Shown: positions 45,792 through 54,244 of the stretch, piece by piece
How the letters are laid out: every line of letters begins with the position of its first letter
Numbering within the stretch: position 1 is the first letter of the stretch
Assembly: GCF_050589845.1 (NCBI RefSeq)
Contig: NZ_JBNGPA010000014.1
Location: 1 to 64,000 of the forward strand
Direction: 5' to 3'
Source: Carboxylicivirga agarovorans
GTDB taxonomy: Bacteria > Bacteroidota > Bacteroidia > Bacteroidales > Marinilabiliaceae
Length of the DNA: 64,000 nucleotides
Made by a program: the position numbers and the translations under genes
The notes under the pieces: generated by a model
Database searches by the model: none
The model's input: the letters and a program-made list of their open reading frames with translations, nothing else
Told to the model about the DNA's origin: nothing

Positions 45792-46751
45792 CTATTCTAT
45801 AATATATAGATTGTCTAAGCAAAAGTACATTGGTAGTTCAAACGCTGCATCATCATCGCGTGAGGAGCTTAATTTAAATCCAAGCTGACGAATGGAGCCC
45901 AGTTCTTTTAGATCAACAGTAAGCCATTCCCCAAGAATGTATTTTTCAGCTGTTACTTCCGGTCGGTAGTCTGCTAAAAGCACTTCTTTGGGACCGGATA
46001 AAACAGTGCCTGCTTCATCTAATCCATATATGTTTAACTGAAAATAGTCTTGACCTTCCTTTTTGTTAAACCCATTTTGCATGTAGATATAACTTCTTAC
46101 ACAGTTGTTTACAGCAATGCTTTTTACGATATGCGACTGTCCATCCTCAAAGCTAATAGTGTTTGATATATTTTCAACTTGTTTGAAAATGGTAAAATTA
46201 TCAGAGTCATCGGCGGCACTCTTTCCATATACACTAAATTCTCCTTTCGTACTGGAGTCACTTGTGCTCGCATTTTTACTAATAGCAAATCCACTCCAAT
46301 CATCAGGTGCTGCTTCATCAAATATACATGGGTATTGAATGTATTTAAATTGATGATACCCCTCTGTTGGAGAATTAAAATAGTCGTTGTCGTTAAAATT
46401 ATCGAACTCTTCAAATGAGTTAATATCAAGCGAATGGACCTTAATGTTCATGGTGTCATCACCGGAATCGGTTAATACCGTAAACATGAATTCATAGGTG
46501 CCAAGAGGCCTGTTTTCAAAGGTGTAATCCTTTTCATCATGAAACAGTGTATTATTCTCATACCAGGCATATACTGAATTAATATCATAGGTGATTTTGG
46601 GTTCTATGATTTCTGCACTATCTGTGTCAAAGTTAAAACCGCCTTCTGGTATTTGCAGGTATATCTCTGGTGCTGGTATTACCTTTTCTTCATTTTTACA
46701 TGAAAAGAAAGAAAACACGATTGCTGCAGCAATGAAAATATTTTTAGTCAT
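45792..46751 (-). CDS. DUF4465-type lipoprotein
   Basis: 319 residues with lipobox FFSCKN (Cys at about 18). Residues about 25-105 look like an Ig/PKD-like beta domain (YAWYENNTLFHDEKDYTF). Residues about 110-319 resemble the DUF4465 fold: DWSGFAISKNAST, IVKSIAVNNCVRSYIYMQNG, FQLNIYGLDEAG, YRPEVTAEKY, and W-x-x-x-DLKELGSIRQLGFKLSSS, ending DNLYII. DUF4465 proteins are extracellular beta-sandwich proteins of unknown ligand. Last gene of a packed operon; its start lies 2 bp after the TlpA-like gene's stop. Confidence 0.8.
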   Translation of the reverse strand: MTKNIFIAAAIVFSFFSCKNEEKVIPAPEIYLQIPEGGFNFDTDSAEIIEPKITYDINSVYAWYENNTLFHDEKDYTFENRPLGTYEFMFTVLTDSGDDTMNIKVHSLDINSFEEFDNFNDNDYFNSPTEGYHQFKYIQYPCIFDEAAPDDWSGFAISKNASTSDSSTKGEFSVYGKSAADDSDNFTIFKQVENISNTISFEDGQSHIVKSIAVNNCVRSYIYMQNGFNKKEGQDYFQLNIYGLDEAGTVLSGPKEVLLADYRPEVTAEKYILGEWLTVDLKELGSIRQLGFKLSSSRDDDAAFELPMYFCLDNLYIIE

Positions 46752-46753
46752 CT

Positions 46754-48163
46754 TTATTTTAGTTTAAAATAATGGTCAAGAAATCCAGGGATTTGTTCAG
46801 CACCAATTCGTTTGGCCAAAATTTTCTTGTCCTTGTCCAATATGTAAATTACAGGTGTACTGTAGATGTCATAGTTATTTCTGAAATTACTTCTGTTGTA
46901 TGGATCATAAAGGTGAATCCAGTCGTGCAGTTCATTATTATGGATAAATTCTATCCATGAGTCTTTTTCCCATTGGGTATAAACTGCTACCATTTTAATG
47001 CTCTGACTTGAGTATTTCTGCCAAACCTCTGTGTTTAGTTTGGGTATTTCTTTTTCGCAATGACCGCATTCGGGCTCCCAAAATACAAGGATTGTAATAT
47101 CGGCCCGTATTTCGCTTAATTTATAAAATTCATCGGTATACGATTGCATTTTAAAGTCGGGCGCTGTATTTCCAATGATATTGGGGCTGATCTTGTCAAC
47201 TCGTTCCTGAAGGTTCTTAATAAACTCTTCATCTACCCAATCAGCATGACCACTTAAATAATATGTTTCACCTAAGCTAACCATAACAGCGTCCATGCCC
47301 ATTATTTTACTTTCATTGGCGCGGTTAAACAGGTGCTGGATCAGGTATTTCTCCATTTCATAATTACCATTAGCCATAGCAATGACACGATGAGATTCTT
47401 TAATGATTGTGTCAGGAATCTGCAATAGTACATTATTGAAATAGGTGTCAAGTTTGTTGGTAAATATGGGTGTACGAAGTAGTCGCGGGTCATTCATCTT
47501 AAAATTATCAAAATAATGCGCTTTGTAATAGCCGTAACGCATGCGCTGAACTGTTGAGTCAGGGTTGGAACTTCCCGGAGGAGCAGTCATAGCTGGTACC
47601 TCAATCTCTTGTGTAGCCTTTAAAAACAAACTCAGGAAACTTCCCGGATGCTTATTGATGAGCTCGTCATACTTTGCCTTAACATCAGAAGTAAGAATGC
47701 CGATTTTATCCTGAAACTGTTTTCTGGTGGCCGGATCAGTAGCACTTTTAAGTTGATCCTGAATTGGAACAGCTTCCTTTTGCTTACTAATCAGGTATTT
47801 CTGGTAAGCCAGGAAGTCAGCACTCTCATCGGCCCCACTTATCTTCATTTGATTCAACAGGTCAGCTTTTGATGTAGATACATTGAAATTTTGATCAGCT
47901 CCAATTAACAGGTCAAAATAGCTTTGGTCGTTGAGATATACAATATACAAGCCTTCTTCAAGTTTATTCTCACCAGCAAAGGTATACTGGCCATCAGCTT
48001 GAATATATGTTGTGTCTTTGACCAACATTTTCTTGTTGAAATAGTAGCCAAGAATCAGCGAGGAATCTTTAACTCCATCTATATTAACAGTAATATTATG
48101 GCCCTGTGCTTTTGTATTGAGGGTAGCTATTACTAATATCAGTATGAATAGAATATACTTCAT
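46754..48163 (-). CDS. TlpA-like thioredoxin-fold protein with DUF4369/DUF5106-type N-terminus
   Basis: 469 residues with a signal peptide (about 1-19). The N-terminal part (about 22-110) is a DUF4369-like beta domain; the middle is helical and resembles DUF5106 (about 110-325). The C-terminal AhpC/TSA-thioredoxin domain (about 328-469) has the redox motif Cys366-Gly-His-Cys369 (FWEPECGHCEKE) and the TPVIYILDKD cis-proline loop. It is probably a periplasmic thiol-disulfide reductase. Its ATG overlaps the stop of the glycosyltransferase gene by one base, showing translational coupling. Confidence 0.87.
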   Translation of the reverse strand: MKYILFILILVIATLNTKAQGHNITVNIDGVKDSSLILGYYFNKKMLVKDTTYIQADGQYTFAGENKLEEGLYIVYLNDQSYFDLLIGADQNFNVSTSKADLLNQMKISGADESADFLAYQKYLISKQKEAVPIQDQLKSATDPATRKQFQDKIGILTSDVKAKYDELINKHPGSFLSLFLKATQEIEVPAMTAPPGSSNPDSTVQRMRYGYYKAHYFDNFKMNDPRLLRTPIFTNKLDTYFNNVLLQIPDTIIKESHRVIAMANGNYEMEKYLIQHLFNRANESKIMGMDAVMVSLGETYYLSGHADWVDEEFIKNLQERVDKISPNIIGNTAPDFKMQSYTDEFYKLSEIRADITILVFWEPECGHCEKEIPKLNTEVWQKYSSQSIKMVAVYTQWEKDSWIEFIHNNELHDWIHLYDPYNRSNFRNNYDIYSTPVIYILDKDKKILAKRIGAEQIPGFLDHYFKLK

Positions 48164-49062
48164 TACAAACTATTATTTAAAAGTAGTTGGTGCTTGAGTT
48201 TATATATGTACAACAATTTATACAGGTCAAAGATATAAATTGAGGGATATATTTTACTAAGATAAAACTGAATAGGTTGATTAAGAAATGTAAATAAAAG
48301 ACTAAGAGTTTTAATCAGAACCTTGTTTTGCTTCTTTTTTAAAATCTTGATTATTAGTAGTTTTTGTAGGTTATTTTGGTTTATTTTAGTGTATATCTTC
48401 CAAAGGTTTGAAATGGACTCTCTGGTTTTTGAAATAAAAATAGAAGCAGTTTCTAGTCCACAATGAGTTACCTTATTATCAATCTGTACAAATGGTATTT
48501 GACGCAGGCGCAATTGGATGCCCAGCAATGTATCTTCATGACCATATTCCGTGATTCGTTCATCAAACTGAATGCTTGCAAAGAGCGTTTTATCAATCAT
48601 GAAGTTGCTTGAAAGAAAGCTCAATGAATCAGCAGTGTATTGTATTCGGGCTTCTCTTAATCGTCCGTAATTCCACCTTAGCCTAAGGTTTTTGTCCTTG
48701 GGCTTTCTTCCATATTTTAAACCACCAATTACCAATGGTAGCTTTATGACATTGGGAGCGCAATATTTATGAAGGTAGTTTTCATCAACTAAACAATCAC
48801 CGTCAATAAAAGCAATTTTACTGTACCTGGCATACCTGGCAAGCGTATTGCGGGTTATTGAGCGACCTTTGTTTTCCTGCAAATAATACCTTACATACTC
48901 CAGTTGTTTGATCGTTTCATTTATACTTCGATAATGCTCATTTGAACCATCATCTAATACAACAATTTCCCCAACATAATTCTGATGGAGAAATTGTTTG
49001 TTAAGTTCAATTACCAGCTTTGAAACATCAACATTATAAACAGGAATACAAATGCTAAGCAT
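48163..49062 (-). CDS. Family 2 glycosyltransferase
   Basis: 299 residues, GT-A fold. LSICIPVYNVDVSKLV opens the nucleotide-binding domain, VLDDGSNE gives the first acidic motif and AFIDGDCLV the DxD-type metal site. EYGHEDTLLG matches the acceptor-side ED motif of family 2 enzymes. The C-terminal 80 residues are AT-rich in DNA and hydrophobic to basic, perhaps membrane-associated. Donor and acceptor sugars are unknown. It lies within an operon of peptidase and redox genes rather than in a polysaccharide cluster, which is unusual. Confidence 0.87.
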   Translation of the reverse strand: MLSICIPVYNVDVSKLVIELNKQFLHQNYVGEIVVLDDGSNEHYRSINETIKQLEYVRYYLQENKGRSITRNTLARYARYSKIAFIDGDCLVDENYLHKYCAPNVIKLPLVIGGLKYGRKPKDKNLRLRWNYGRLREARIQYTADSLSFLSSNFMIDKTLFASIQFDERITEYGHEDTLLGIQLRLRQIPFVQIDNKVTHCGLETASIFISKTRESISNLWKIYTKINQNNLQKLLIIKILKKKQNKVLIKTLSLLFTFLNQPIQFYLSKIYPSIYIFDLYKLLYIYKLKHQLLLNNSL

Positions 49063-49065
49063 GGT

Positions 49066-50844
49066 TTATATTTCCTTTGTACTGTTTTCAAGCCACTTTT
49101 TCTCACTATCTGGTAAAAGCGGAGAAAGCTTTTCGAATACTTTTTTATGATATTTGTTTAGCCAATCTATTTCGCTTCGATCCATTAACGTGATGTCTAT
49201 AGCCCTGGTGTCTATAGGGCAAAGCGTTAAGGTTTCAAATTTAAGGAATGAACCAAATACTGTTTCCTGATCTTTCCGGGTTAATATGAGGTTTTCAATT
49301 CGAATACCATGCTTACCTGATTTGTAGATACCTGGTTCGTTTGAAGAAATCATACCTTCTTTAATTTCAACACCATTATCTTGTGGCCTGATACTCTGTG
49401 GGCCTTCATGGACACATAGGAAGTGACCAATGCCATGACCTGTTCCATGACCGTAATTGATACCATGTTTCCACATGGCCTGGCGCGCTAAAATATCAAT
49501 GTGGACACCCCTTGTTCCTTCAGGAAAAACGGCAGCATCAAGCCCAATGTGTCCTTTTAGTACCAGTGTGAAATCCGTCTTTTCCTCGTCGCTTAACGGA
49601 CCTAAAGCAATGGTTCTTGTAATATCTGTTGTTCCTTCAGAATACTGACCGCCTGAATCGATCAAATACAAGCCTTTAGGTTCCAGAGTTGCAGCTGTTT
49701 CTTCCTGGACAGCATAATGTACAATAGCACCATTACCCGCGTAACCACTGATGGTGTTAAATGAATCACCGTGGTAATTGTTTTGTTCAGCTCTGAACGA
49801 GCTGAGTTTTTGCGCTGCTGAAAACTCAGTTATTGACTCTTTACCTATAGAATTGTCTAACCAATGCAAAAACTTAACCATGGCAACACCATCTTTCACC
49901 ATTGCTTGTCTGAAGTTTTTAACTTCTACCTCGTTTTTTTGAGCTTTTAGATTGGTAATGATACTTGATTGCTCAATCTTGGCAGATTGTGAGGGCAAAT
50001 TGCTCAATATAGTGCTGTTGGCTCTATCGGGATCAATAAGAACGATGCTATCAGGGAGCATGTCTTTCAGGAACTCATAAAAATCATCGTATAAGTTAAC
50101 TTTAATATCTTCGATAGCCAGCTGTTTACCAATGGCCGATGTTAGTTTATGAGGATCAATAAAAAGGTATACCTGGTTTTCAGTTATGATTAAATAGGAA
50201 TGAAATAAAGGATTGTAAGGAATATCCTTACCCCTGAAATTTAGAGCCCAAGCAATCTCATCCAGGGAGGCAATGATATAATGGGTAGCCCCCTTTTCTT
50301 TCATCTTATTGCGAATGAGCTTGATTTTGTCAGTTCGATCGAGCCCACAATACTTAGAGTCCAGTTCAAAAATACCTTCTTCCGGCATTGGAGGTCTGCC
50401 TTCCCAAATATCTTCATCGAGCGATACTTTTCCATCCAGACGAATGTCCACTTTTTTTAGTTGTTTAGCTAACTGGCGATATTCGTTAATTGTAATGGTT
50501 TTACCATTTATGCCAACAACACACCCTGCATTTAAATGAACGCTTAACCATTCTTTATAATCCGGAACATCTTGCTCTCCCATTTTAAACAAGTCAATGC
50601 CCGAATCTTCAAGTTGCTGTTCTGCCTGCAAAAAATAGCGTGAATCAGTCCATAGCCCGGCTGATTCATTGGTGATAATAACGGTGCCAGCAGAACCGGA
50701 GAAACCCGAGATCCACTCTCTGAATTTCCAGTGTTCAGCCGGGTATTCACTTAAATGAGGATCTGAGCTTGGAATTATATAGGCATCCACACCAAGTGTG
50801 GCCATATGACTTCTTAACTTGAATAATCTATCGGGCGTTGACAT
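49066..50844 (-). CDS. Xaa-Pro aminopeptidase (M24B)
   Basis: Removes N-terminal residues preceding proline. 592 residues, the long three-domain form: two creatinase-like N-terminal domains (about 5-300) and the C-terminal pita-bread metallopeptidase domain. Metal ligands are visible as two Asp in DSGGQYSEGTTDITRT, the His in HGTGHGIGHFL, Glu in SNEPGIY and Glu in RIENLIL. No signal peptide, so cytoplasmic. It lies 3 bp before the glycosyltransferase gene and 6 bp after the DUF4097-like gene. Confidence 0.94.
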   Translation of the reverse strand: MSTPDRLFKLRSHMATLGVDAYIIPSSDPHLSEYPAEHWKFREWISGFSGSAGTVIITNESAGLWTDSRYFLQAEQQLEDSGIDLFKMGEQDVPDYKEWLSVHLNAGCVVGINGKTITINEYRQLAKQLKKVDIRLDGKVSLDEDIWEGRPPMPEEGIFELDSKYCGLDRTDKIKLIRNKMKEKGATHYIIASLDEIAWALNFRGKDIPYNPLFHSYLIITENQVYLFIDPHKLTSAIGKQLAIEDIKVNLYDDFYEFLKDMLPDSIVLIDPDRANSTILSNLPSQSAKIEQSSIITNLKAQKNEVEVKNFRQAMVKDGVAMVKFLHWLDNSIGKESITEFSAAQKLSSFRAEQNNYHGDSFNTISGYAGNGAIVHYAVQEETAATLEPKGLYLIDSGGQYSEGTTDITRTIALGPLSDEEKTDFTLVLKGHIGLDAAVFPEGTRGVHIDILARQAMWKHGINYGHGTGHGIGHFLCVHEGPQSIRPQDNGVEIKEGMISSNEPGIYKSGKHGIRIENLILTRKDQETVFGSFLKFETLTLCPIDTRAIDITLMDRSEIDWLNKYHKKVFEKLSPLLPDSEKKWLENSTKEI

Positions 50845-50850
50845 ATAGTA

Positions 50851-51918
50851 TTAGTTTTTAATCGTTATTGAAGCTTCTTTGTTAAACAGGATAATGTTAG
50901 CCAGATTGTTGCTTTCATTACCTATTAATCCTGAGAATGTTATGTTGTCATTTTCTTTTATTAATTGCAACTCTTGAGGTGAGGGGTGAATGAATGACCC
51001 GTTGGAAACTTCTCCGTTGATGCGATATGATACAGAATGGGGGATGACTAATGTTGTATTGACGCTTTTGTTTGAGATATTAATATTCTTAATGGATTCG
51101 TGAGCATCAATCAACAGCTTCCCTTTGTCTAATTCACACAGTACATAGGTTTTTACTTGCTCAAATTTTCCAATAAACTGAGAACCTGTAAGTTTAATGC
51201 TATCTGAATTGGTGATCGTTAAACGATCGGTAAATGATTTGATATCAGCCGAAAGTATGTTGTTAAAACTTGCCATGCAATAGCTTGTTTTACCAGCGAG
51301 TTTTGTTCCATGACTGATGTTTAAAGTACAATTGGAAAAGTCAGCTTTTGCAACACTAAAAGTATCTATCAGACCTTCAACAAATGCTAACTTAAAATTA
51401 TGTTCCTTGTCTGATGTCAAATTGCTCAGTTCAAGGTTGCCATAGCTGTGCTTGAGATTAACTGTTCCATCTATATTTTCAACTTTAACATCGCCAATGG
51501 AATTATTGATAGTTAAATTGAGTCTGGCAGGAACTTTTACCGAAAAGTTAATTGTGAAAGGATAATTTGAGAAGAAATCTTCAAGAAAAACAGTTTTAAA
51601 ATCCAGTTTATTGGAATAAATACGATCACTAAATTCAATTAACTTTAAAATTTCTTCTGCTTCTGTTTTACTGCTGGTTTCAATATTAGCAATTACCTCA
51701 ATTTCAACCATGTCTTTATCCCAGGTGGTAACATGGACAAAGCCGTGCTTATTAGTCAGTTTTAATTCATTCAAATTACTGGCACCATATTCTTTAATAA
51801 CCGCTTCCCCGTTTTTAAGAACAGATTTTTGTTCGGCAGATTTACGATTATAATGCTGGGCACTGCTAAATGACAAGGTTAATAAGGTTAATAAACTAAG
51901 AAATAAACATCGTTTCAT
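50851..51918 (-). CDS. Exported DUF4097-like beta-repeat protein
   Basis: Starting at the ATG at 51918 gives 355 residues with a signal peptide (about 1-20, SFSSA-Q). The upstream in-frame extension to 52125 lacks a plausible start context and would bury the signal. The mature part is a right-handed beta-repeat type sequence (LTINNSIGDVKVENIDGTVN, NLKHSYGNLELSNLTS) resembling the putative-adhesin DUF4097 family. Function unknown. It is first in a five-gene minus-strand operon reaching 45792. Confidence 0.78.
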   Translation of the reverse strand: MKRCLFLSLLTLLTLSFSSAQHYNRKSAEQKSVLKNGEAVIKEYGASNLNELKLTNKHGFVHVTTWDKDMVEIEVIANIETSSKTEAEEILKLIEFSDRIYSNKLDFKTVFLEDFFSNYPFTINFSVKVPARLNLTINNSIGDVKVENIDGTVNLKHSYGNLELSNLTSDKEHNFKLAFVEGLIDTFSVAKADFSNCTLNISHGTKLAGKTSYCMASFNNILSADIKSFTDRLTITNSDSIKLTGSQFIGKFEQVKTYVLCELDKGKLLIDAHESIKNINISNKSVNTTLVIPHSVSYRINGEVSNGSFIHPSPQELQLIKENDNITFSGLIGNESNNLANIILFNKEASITIKN

Positions 51919-52091
51919 GTCAATATTTTCGTTATTACAGTTTGCTTTTGTTCTATTAAAAAAAGCAATTTGATTCGTTGTTTGTTTAAACAAAGTAGTG
52001 GCTAAAATACGTAAAATCGAACTGCTTTGAAAATCTTGGAAAAGATTGTTGTAAAAGGGCTCGGTAAACATTAATAGCCTTATAATTCTTA

Positions 52092-52099
52092 TACCTTTG
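52092..52099 (+). promoter_or_regulatory. -7 box of the second TonB receptor
   Basis: TACCTTTG matches TAnnTTTG and lies 29 bases before the ATG at 52129. No TTG is seen at the usual distance upstream. Confidence 0.4.
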
Positions 52100-52128
52100 C
52101 GGCTCATTAATTTTTTATTAATCATTAT

Positions 52129-54174
52129 ATGAAGACAATTAATTTATTTAAAAAGAGTAACCTGTGTTTTAAACATTGGAATGGAGAGAATTACGCTGTT
52201 TTTAACAGCATCAAGAAAGTAGTGAAAATAGGTGCACTTGCTGCCGCTTATTTTAGTGTTTTAGGTTTTCAGCAAACTTTTGCACAAACAGATACAGCTT
52301 CAATCAATAAAAAAATAAATCTTGAAGAGATCGAAGTGTCAGCACGCCGCACAACATCAGTGTATTCTGAAGTGGGGCGCGTTCTGCATGTTATACCTCG
52401 CAAGGAGATTGAAGCACTGCCTGTATATAGTGTTCAGGACCTGCTAAAGTATGCTATGAATGTTGATGTTCGCCAGCGCGGACCATTAGGAATTCAAGCC
52501 GATGTAAGTGTTCGGGGAGGTTCCTTTGACCAGGTGATGATACTTTTCAACGGGGTTAACGTTACCGACCCTCAAACCGGTCACCTGAGTCTTAATTTAC
52601 CAGTCGACATTCAAAGTATTGAGCGTGTTGAGATCCTGGAGGGACCTGGCGCACGTGTATATGGTCCTGGTGCTTTCAGTGGTGCCATTAATTTTGTAAC
52701 CGGAACCAAAAATCAGGATAATGTTACCGCAAATGTATTAGTTGGAGAACATGGACTATACAATGCTTCAGTCAATACTACTCTCAAAACCGGTAAGCTA
52801 AAAAACTACATAGCTGCCAATGTTGCCTCAAGTGATGGGTATATTGATAATACCGACTTCAAAAATCACAGTATCTTCTACCAGGGGCAATTAGATTTCG
52901 GACAGGAAAAACTGGATTTTCAATTAGGGTATAATGACAAGGCTTTTGGTGCCAATGCCTTTTATACACCTGTTTATCCTAATCAGTTCGAGCAAAATAA
53001 AACAACTTTTGCCTCAATAAAACTTATTACCGGATCGAAAGTAAAAGTAACTCCGGCACTTTATTGGCGACGTCATCAGGACAGGTTTGAGTTATTTCGC
53101 GACAACCCTGCATCATGGTACACAACCCACAATTATCATTTAACCGATGTATTTGGAGGAAGTTTCAATGCTGTTATACCTTCTGTCTTGGGTAAGACAT
53201 CAGTAGGAGGGGAAGTGAGAAGCGAAAATGTTTGGAGTAATGTACTGGGTTACGATATGGATAAACCGATGGATGTACCAGGCGAAGATGCGATATTCAC
53301 GAAATCGTATCAACGAACCAATATATCAACATTTATTGAGCATGTATATACCTATGAGCGCTTTTCGGTTTCTGCTGGCGTGCTGATGAATTACAATACC
53401 GGTCTGGGGTATGATGTTGATTTCTTTCCGGGTATGGATGTGAGTTATTGGGTAACAGATGAAGTCAAATTCTTTGGTAGCCTCAATAAGACTTTACGAA
53501 TGCCAACATTTACCGATTTATTTTATGATGGGCCAACAAACATCGGAAACCCTGATCTTAAACCTGAGGAGGCGCTAACATATGAACTTGGTTTGAAGAC
53601 AGTAAACAACTGGTTTAACGGACAGGCAAGTGTCTATTACCGTCAGGGTGAAAATTTAATTGACTGGGGGCGACTACCCGGAGATGCCGAATATTCAACC
53701 CGTAACCTGTCAGAGGTCAATTCATTGGGGATGCAAGCTCAGGGGCGCGTTAATTTTGATGAGCTAATAGGAAAAACATTACTTAAGAGTATTGAAGTTG
53801 GTTATGCACATATTGATCAGGATAAATCAATGCCTGATAATTACGAATCGGCTTACGTAGAGGATTATTTGAAACATAAGTTAAACATAGGATTACATTT
53901 ACGATTAATTGATCGTTTGGGCTTATCAATTAATACTTTATACCAGGATAGAGAAGGAGATTATATTGCTTATGTTGATGGTTCATATGAAGAAGTGCGG
54001 ACAGACTATGAGCCATTTTGGTTGACTGACCTGCGTTTACAATGGTCGGCGGATCGATACAAGCTTTTTGTTGATGCCAACAACGTATTTGATAAATCGT
54101 ATTATGACTTAGGTAATGTTGTTCAGCCTGGTCGTTGGATTAAAGCGGGAGTGCAGCTGAATTTAAATTTATAA
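52129..54174 (+). CDS. TonB-dependent outer-membrane receptor (no N-terminal regulatory domain)
   Basis: 681 residues. An unusually long leader (about 50 residues, hydrophobic core KIGALAAAYFSVLGF, ending TFA-Q) is followed directly by the plug domain (about 65-190; VSVRGGSFDQVMILFNGVNV, IERVEILEGPGARVYG) and the barrel, ending GVQLNLNL. It is smaller than the receptor at 7022 and lacks the CarboxypepD_reg domain, as in BtuB-type receptors; substrate not identified. No cobalamin riboswitch was recognised in the 210-bp gap upstream. Divergent from the five-gene operon. Confidence 0.92.
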   Translation: MKTINLFKKSNLCFKHWNGENYAVFNSIKKVVKIGALAAAYFSVLGFQQTFAQTDTASINKKINLEEIEVSARRTTSVYSEVGRVLHVIPRKEIEALPVYSVQDLLKYAMNVDVRQRGPLGIQADVSVRGGSFDQVMILFNGVNVTDPQTGHLSLNLPVDIQSIERVEILEGPGARVYGPGAFSGAINFVTGTKNQDNVTANVLVGEHGLYNASVNTTLKTGKLKNYIAANVASSDGYIDNTDFKNHSIFYQGQLDFGQEKLDFQLGYNDKAFGANAFYTPVYPNQFEQNKTTFASIKLITGSKVKVTPALYWRRHQDRFELFRDNPASWYTTHNYHLTDVFGGSFNAVIPSVLGKTSVGGEVRSENVWSNVLGYDMDKPMDVPGEDAIFTKSYQRTNISTFIEHVYTYERFSVSAGVLMNYNTGLGYDVDFFPGMDVSYWVTDEVKFFGSLNKTLRMPTFTDLFYDGPTNIGNPDLKPEEALTYELGLKTVNNWFNGQASVYYRQGENLIDWGRLPGDAEYSTRNLSEVNSLGMQAQGRVNFDELIGKTLLKSIEVGYAHIDQDKSMPDNYESAYVEDYLKHKLNIGLHLRLIDRLGLSINTLYQDREGDYIAYVDGSYEEVRTDYEPFWLTDLRLQWSADRYKLFVDANNVFDKSYYDLGNVVQPGRWIKAGVQLNLNL

Positions 54175-54195
54175 GATTAAAATAAATATATATTT

Positions 54196-54229
54196 AAAAC
54201 CCGTATGAGACATGTCATACGGGTTTTTT
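54196..54229 (+). terminator. Intrinsic terminator of the second TonB receptor
   Basis: AAAACCCGTATGA (54196-54208) pairs with TCATACGGGTTTT (54215-54227), continuing into T. Confidence 0.9.
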
Positions 54230-54244
54230 AACTGGTTACTATTA

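Noticed and set aside
51919..52125. N-terminal extension of the DUF4097-like protein
   Set aside because: The extension places about 69 residues before a clear signal peptide and would cover the divergent promoter region.
51919..52128. Cobalamin riboswitch before the second TonB receptor
   Set aside because: The gap is only 210 bp and I could not find the B12-box type core.
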